From assembly GCA_025965635.1 (NCBI GenBank), contig JAOPWO010000100.1, forward strand, positions 1-12,887: DNA of 12,887 bases, read 5' to 3'. The notes beneath the pieces are model-generated. The model did no database searches and was not told the DNA's origin. It saw only the letters and a program-made list of their open reading frames with translations. The DNA is from Modestobacter sp. GTDB lineage: Bacteria > Actinomycetota > Actinomycetes > Mycobacteriales > Geodermatophilaceae. Every line of letters starts with the position of its first letter. Positions within the stretch are counted from its first letter, which is position 1. The position numbers and the translations under genes were made by a program. Below, one piece after another: positions 7,995 through 12,887 of the stretch.

Positions 7995-8363
7995 TCAGGC
8001 GCCCCCGGGTGTTGCCGCTGCATCGACGCGCAGCAGCTGCCGGATCTCGTGGTGCCGGACCAGGAAGGCCCGTTCGTCCAGGCGCTTGCGTCGCAGCCAT
8101 CCGGTGACCTCGTCGTTGCACTTGCTGGCATTGCAGGAGGTGCAGGCCGGCGCGATGTTCTCCAGGGTGTACCGACCGCCGCGGGACAGGGCCAGGACGC
8201 AGTCCCGCTGCAGCGGGCTCTCGGTCGTGCCGCAGTAGGCACAGCCGCCCCAGGCCGCCTTGAGCGCTGTCCACTGCTCATCGGTGAGGTCGTGCTCCAC
8301 GCGCTGCATCCGGCGCTCGCGCTTGCGGGCAGCCCTGGCCCTGGGGCTGCGGTCGACCACCAT
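7995..8363 (-). CDS. HNH endonuclease-family protein
   Basis: A 122-aa basic protein. Two zinc-type pairs, C41-x2-C44 and C74-x2-C77, frame the ββα-metal fold. Between and after them lie LSRGG (59-63), Asn69 (ENI) and Asn78-x2-Lys81 (CNASK), matching the HNH/HNN layout. The position where the family usually has Asp-His (general base) reads Asp54-Cys55, so the catalytic His is replaced. The N-terminal ~25 residues are Arg-rich, and the C-terminal ~35 residues are helical and basic. The start is ATG with TAGTCT exactly 6 nt upstream and no Shine-Dalgarno sequence. A start at Met19 is possible but lacks this promoter. It stands alone and converges on the DMT gene. Function is unknown; nicking, recombination or a non-catalytic DNA-binding role are all possible. 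Confidence 0.85.
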   Translation of the reverse strand: MVVDRSPRARAARKRERRMQRVEHDLTDEQWTALKAAWGGCAYCGTTESPLQRDCVLALSRGGRYTLENIAPACTSCNASKCNDEVTGWLRRKRLDERAFLVRHHEIRQLLRVDAAATPGGA

Positions 8364-8369
8364 GGCCGG

Positions 8370-8375
8370 AGACTA
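8370..8375 (-). promoter_or_regulatory. -10 element of leaderless HNH gene promoter
   Basis: TAGTCT on the minus strand is followed by exactly 6 nt (CCGGCC) and the ATG of the HNH gene. There is no Shine-Dalgarno sequence. No clear -35 box. Confidence 0.5.
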
Positions 8376-8450
8376 GGCGCGGCGGTCGGGTCACGGTGGG
8401 AGGTGGTCGATGCCCGCGTCGAGTGGGGAGAGGGGTTCCCAGCCCACTAC

Positions 8451-8471
8451 TTGACATAATGTCGATTATCG
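8451..8471. promoter_or_regulatory. AT-rich dyad TTGACAT-A-ATGTCGA, candidate repressor operator
   Basis: TTGACAT and ATGTCGA flank a single central base (8451-8465), with one mismatch; the inner GACAT/ATGTC arms are perfect. A second small dyad, CGAT-T-ATCG, overlaps it at 8463-8471. The patch stands out from its GC-rich surroundings. TTGACA also matches a -35 box on the plus strand, though no good -10 follows at 17-18 bp. Winged-helix regulators of the MarR, PadR or HxlR type bind sites of this general shape (established for those families; not shown here). An ATG at 8459 lies inside the dyad. Confidence 0.4.
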
Positions 8472-8620
8472 GCGCGATCGGTACCGGGGTGAGAGGGGCT
8501 GATCGAACCGCATCCGGCTCGACCATCCGCACGGGTGGCAACGGGTACGTCGACGTCGCATCGGCGGCCGGTGTCCCCGGGCGCCGGCGGCCGACTGCCA
8601 CCGCCCGTGCCGGGCGCTGA
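8459..8620 (+). CDS. Doubtful small ORF with Rossmann-like start, possible gene remnant
   Basis: ATG at 8459 opens a 53-codon frame beginning MSIIGAIGTGVRG. This resembles the first strand and GxGxxG turn of NAD(P)-binding proteins such as F420-dependent NADP reductase relatives. Fifteen residues later comes GGNGYVDV, faintly like the second strand region (GGNxVEV) of that group. The rest is Arg/Pro-rich and does not resemble a protein domain. With no Shine-Dalgarno sequence and an ATG inside the AT-rich dyad, it is either the 5' remnant of a lost gene or a chance frame. Confidence 0.2.
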   Translation: MSIIGAIGTGVRGADRTASGSTIRTGGNGYVDVASAAGVPGRRRPTATARAGR

Positions 8621-8763
8621 CGACATTCGGCGGTGAGCCGGTCACCGGGGACCGGGTCCACCGGACGTCGTCCCTCGAGCCCGCGCCCGGTCCGCCGACC
8701 GCCGCGACCGGCTCGACCGTCGGGATCGCTTCCCAGGCCCCCTCCGCCCCACCATGCCGCACC

Positions 8764-8795
8764 ACCCTCGATACGTCACAGTGACGCAAGAGGGT
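8764..8795 (-). terminator. Long hairpin downstream of the UvrA-like gene
   Basis: CGTCAC (8774-8779) and GTGACG (8781-8786) are perfect arms around one base. The outer arms ACCCTC (8764-8769) and GAGGGT (8790-8795) also pair perfectly, with a 4/3-nt internal loop. It starts 16 nt beyond the UvrA-like stop on the minus strand, which fits a terminator. A protein-binding dyad is the alternative, given the near-zero loop. Confidence 0.4.
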
Positions 8796-8810
8796 CGTGT
8801 GCCGGGCTGG

Positions 8811-11188
<2,378 letters not shown>

Positions 11189-11192
<4 letters not shown>

Positions 11193-11556
11193 CGGGTCTC
11201 CCTCTGTCGGGCGGGCTCTGCCTCGGACTGACCAGCGGGGGTCGACCTCATCGGCGGCCGGACGCGCCGCCGGTCCGGGCGGCCGCGACGCAGCAACGCC
11301 ATCGCCCGCTCGATGCGCCGGGTCATCGGAGAGGAGGAGGGGGACCCGCCGTCAGCGGCGCGGAACTCGCGGCTGAGGTGATCGGCCGACATGTGCGCGC
11401 CGCGGGCGAGCGTCTCGACACGTCCAGAAGCGGGGCGTACGCCCGGCCGATCCGGTCACGGCCGGCGTGCGACCGCGCGAGGTCACGCAGGTGCTGCCCC
11501 TCGGCCGGTCCGATGGTCACCTGCGGGATCGTGCCACGGGACACCGACGGTCTCAC
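11189..11556 (-). pseudogene. Degraded AraC-family transcriptional regulator
   Basis: Two minus-strand frames join to give an AraC-type N-terminal HTH. The first frame ends RDRIGRAYAPLLDV at 11419; the second resumes ETLARGAHMSADHLSREFRA from 11416. Two extra bases at 11417-11418 (or one lost) break the frame. The joined product matches the family layout RDRIDREYAxPLDVExLARGxHMSxxHLSRxFRAAYGESPYxYLMTRRIERAMALLRRG. MTRRIERAMALLRRG is intact just before 11282. Beyond it the expected second HTH (SVTEVCxxVGCxSLGTFSTRF) is absent and replaced by unrelated Arg/Pro-rich sequence. The broken frame then runs to a TGA overlapping the UvrA-like ATG. A functional regulator is unlikely. A 67-aa protein from the ATG at 11392 could still be made and translationally coupled. 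The 5' end is uncertain: similarity is clear only from ~11490. Confidence 0.7.
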
Positions 11557-11624
11557 CGGTTCCGGAGCGCGGTCTCCCCCCGGCGACGGGCCGACTTCGA
11601 CGCGCGGCCGGACCGAGATCTCCT

Positions 11625-11630
11625 TAGGGT
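11625..11630 (+). promoter_or_regulatory. -10 element of leaderless lipoprotein promoter
   Basis: TAGGGT is followed by exactly 6 nt (CGACCC) and the ATG of the lipoprotein gene. No Shine-Dalgarno sequence is present. Confidence 0.5.
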
Positions 11631-11636
11631 CGACCC

Positions 11637-11888
11637 ATGCGAATCCGACGCCCGGTGGCCGCCCTGTTCGTCGCGCTGAGCCTCGTCGGCGGCGGAGCGG
11701 GCTCGCTGACCGCCTGTGGTGACCCCAGCGGTGGCGAGAACAGCGACACCCGCAACGACGGCACGACCGACGACGACAGCGAGAACACCGAGGGTGCCGA
11801 CCCCGGCAGCCCGTCGCAGGGCAACGTGCCCGACAACCAGGACAGCGACCAGGAGGACTCGGACCAGGGGCCCAGCGGCGACGGCTGA
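11637..11888 (+). CDS. Small acidic lipoprotein of unknown function
   Basis: An 83-aa protein. Its N-terminus has RIRR, a hydrophobic core (~7-24) and the lipobox LTAC with Cys27 as the lipidation site, so the mature chain of ~57 residues would be anchored to the outer face of the membrane. The mature part is almost entirely Asp, Ser, Gly, Asn, Gln and Glu, with runs such as TDDDSENTEGAD, no hydrophobic core and no cysteines after Cys27. It is therefore probably disordered and strongly negative. No family recognised. The start is supported by the signal peptide and by TAGGGT 6 nt upstream. It stands alone, divergent from the AraC remnant and convergent with the Cys-motif protein gene. Metal or cell-wall binding is conceivable for such an acidic chain, but not shown. 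Confidence 0.75.
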   Translation: MRIRRPVAALFVALSLVGGGAGSLTACGDPSGGENSDTRNDGTTDDDSENTEGADPGSPSQGNVPDNQDSDQEDSDQGPSGDG

Positions 11889-11890
11889 TC

Positions 11891-11925
11891 CGGACCCTTC
11901 CGCCGGCCGGCGTCCGGCCGGTCCG
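11891..11925. terminator. Bidirectional terminator hairpin
   Basis: CCGGCCGG (11903-11910) and CCGGCCGG (11914-11921) form an 8-bp stem with loop CGT. CGGACC (11891-11896) and GGTCCG (11920-11925) can pair as an alternative outer stem. It fills the 40 bp between two convergent genes and would serve both. No U-tract. Confidence 0.5.
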
Positions 11926-11928
11926 AGG

Positions 11929-12348
11929 TCAGCCGGCGGAACGCCCCGACAGCCACAGCCGGTCCAGCCGCCCGGTCGAGCGCACCAGATCGGCCAGCGA
12001 GCGTTCCAGTTCGGCCTTCGTGGGCTTTTCCGTCAGCAGCGTCTGCACGTCCTCGATGGCGCAGCGCAGCTGGAACAGCCGGTCCTGCAACCCGTCGAGC
12101 TCGGCACGGGTCACCAGGACGACGTCGTCGGAGAGCCCGGCCTTCGCCGTCGCCGAGCGCTGCTCGTACGCCCGCTGACGACACGCCTGCCCGCAGTACA
12201 GCCGCGGGCGACCGACCGTCTCCTGGGCCGGCAGCACGCTGCGGCACCATCCGCACCGTCGTTCCTCGGCGTCGGCCCGTCGCGTCCGGGACGCGGGTCG
12301 GGGCGGCGCGCCGGTCTCTGCAGCCACGCCAGCGACGGTAGACGGCAT
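11929..12348 (-). CDS. Small Cys-motif (putative zinc-ribbon) protein
   Basis: A 139-aa protein. A disordered Arg/Pro/Ala N-terminus (~1-30) precedes a four-cysteine motif: C32-x2-C35 (CGWC) and C52-x3-C56 (YCGQAC), then the basic CRQRAYEQR. This layout is a plausible single zinc site found in small actinobacterial proteins of unknown function. Residues ~80-130 are heptad-like and helical (LDGLQDRLFQLRCAIEDVQ), probably a coiled coil for dimerisation. ATG at 12348 is chosen because AGGAGG lies 9 nt upstream. The frame extends further to 12636, but that part is antisense to the GDPD gene. A GTG at codon 8 with TACCGT 7 nt before it is an alternative. It diverges from the GDPD gene with 105 bp between. 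Nucleic-acid binding is a guess from the Cys/Arg motif. Confidence 0.75.
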   Translation of the reverse strand: MPSTVAGVAAETGAPPRPASRTRRADAEERRCGWCRSVLPAQETVGRPRLYCGQACRQRAYEQRSATAKAGLSDDVVLVTRAELDGLQDRLFQLRCAIEDVQTLLTEKPTKAELERSLADLVRSTGRLDRLWLSGRSAG

Positions 12349-12441
12349 GCCGCGGCGCCTCCTGCGGACACGCCCAACCGGACCCCCCGGCCTCCGCGCC
12401 CGGCCCCGGGGACCCCCGGCGCCCCGCTCGGGGCGCGCCAT

Positions 12442-12447
12442 TAGCGT
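12442..12447 (+). promoter_or_regulatory. -10 element of leaderless GDPD promoter
   Basis: TAGCGT is followed by exactly 6 nt (GATCGC) and the GTG start of the phosphodiesterase gene. No Shine-Dalgarno sequence is present. Confidence 0.5.
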
Positions 12448-12453
12448 GATCGC

Positions 12454-12887
12454 GTGCCGGGCCCGCGCTACGCCTTCCTCGACGGGCCGACACCGGTGGC
12501 GATGGCGCACCGGGGCGGCGCCATCGACCACGTCGAGAACACCATGCCGGCGTTCGAGGCCTGCGTCGCGCTGGGGTACCGCTACCTGGAGACCGATGTG
12601 CGGGTGACCGCCGACGGCGTGCTGGTGGCCTTCCACGACCCCACGCTGGACCGGGTCACCGACCGCACCGGCCGGATCGAGAGCCTGCCGTGGCAGGAGA
12701 TCCGGAGGGCGCTCATCGGCGGCCGGGACCCGGTGGTGCGGCTCGAGGACCTGCTCGGCTCCTGTCCCGACGTCCTGTTCAACCTTGACATCAAGGCCGC
12801 CGGCGTCCTTGCCCCGCTGGTGCGCACCGTGCGCCGTCTCGGGGTGGCCGACCGGATCTGCCTCGGGTCGTTCTCCGATGCCCGCAT
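12454..12887 (+). CDS. Glycerophosphodiester phosphodiesterase (3'-partial)
   Basis: 144 complete codons are visible before the window ends. Key residues of the GDPD family TIM barrel are in place: HRGG with His19 and Arg20, the EN pair Glu28/Asn29, the metal ligands Glu46 and Asp48 in LETDVRVTADG, and His61 in FHDPTLDRVT. A later strand reads LFNLDIKA, matching the family N/D-x-E/D-K motif. There is no signal peptide, so it is probably a cytosolic UgpQ-type enzyme that hydrolyses glycerophosphodiesters to glycerol 3-phosphate and an alcohol. Full family length is ~240-270 aa, so about 100 residues lie outside the window. GTG at 12454 is chosen because it sits just before the first strand and 6 nt after TAGCGT. 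ATG at 12502, a later in-frame start, would remove the first strand region. Confidence 0.92.
   Translation, partial: MPGPRYAFLDGPTPVAMAHRGGAIDHVENTMPAFEACVALGYRYLETDVRVTADGVLVAFHDPTLDRVTDRTGRIESLPWQEIRRALIGGRDPVVRLEDLLGSCPDVLFNLDIKAAGVLAPLVRTVRRLGVADRICLGSFSDAR

Larger units (their letters stand above)
8376..8763. other. Region without a confident gene between HNH and UvrA-like genes
   Basis: About 450 bases separate the HNH start from the UvrA-like stop. The region holds the AT-rich dyad at 8451-8471 and the doubtful small ORF at 8459-8620. A hairpin-forming inverted repeat follows, CGGTGA (8631-8636)/TCACCG (8642-8647) with a 5-nt loop. From ~8650 to ~8760 I see only very GC-rich sequence with no credible gene. 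The low-complexity Arg/Pro-rich frames here look like chance reading frames. Confidence 0.6.

Noticed and set aside
12349..12636. N-terminal extension of the Cys-motif protein
   Set aside because: The added sequence is antisense to GDPD; ATG at 12348 has AGGAGG 9 nt upstream.

Overview
The window is high-GC DNA with dense genes, GTG as well as ATG starts, few Shine-Dalgarno sequences and strongly G/C-biased third codon positions. Its protein families (GH65 phosphorylase, NarL-type two-component pair, DrrA-like ABC transporter, HNH protein with a short CxxC domain, short UvrA-like ATPase, GDPD) point to an actinobacterium. The style suggests Frankineae/Geodermatophilaceae, but no rRNA or other marker is present, so that placement is inference.

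Layout. 1-2243 (+): GH65 glycoside phosphorylase, cut at its 5' end by the window edge. 2267-5065 (-): a histidine kinase, its NarL/FixJ response regulator (ATGA overlap) and, after 91 bp, an M50-type membrane metallopeptidase. Diverging from the kinase, 5204-6933 (+): an ABC ATPase and ABC-2 type permease (ATGA overlap). The 138-bp divergent region carries two near-identical 13-bp imperfect palindromes exactly 21 bp apart, a good candidate operator for the response regulator. 7052-7966 (+): a DMT/EamA-like membrane protein, converging on a small HNH protein (7995-8363, -). 8364-8810 has no confident gene but holds a conspicuous AT-rich dyad, a doubtful small ORF and a long hairpin. 8811-11192 (-): a short UvrA-like twin-ABC ATPase of visibly lower GC. 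Immediately upstream is a degraded AraC-family regulator (frameshifted, second HTH missing). 11637-11888 (+): a tiny acidic lipoprotein. 11929-12348 (-): a small Cys-motif protein. 12454-window end (+): a glycerophosphodiester phosphodiesterase, cut at its 3' end.

How the parts fit. The kinase/regulator pair and the divergent ABC exporter look like one sense-and-export module, with the M50 protease as a possible third arm. The UvrA-like ATPase seems to have lost a linked regulator. Across the window, four genes on both strands share TAGNNT exactly 6 nt before the start codon with no Shine-Dalgarno sequence, a clear leaderless-transcript signature. No tRNA, rRNA, CRISPR array, IS element or phage gene was seen. 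No wholly new system is proven. The items most worth following are the paired operator, the leaderless promoter set, the AraC remnant joined to the UvrA-like gene, and the AT-rich dyad at 8451-8471.
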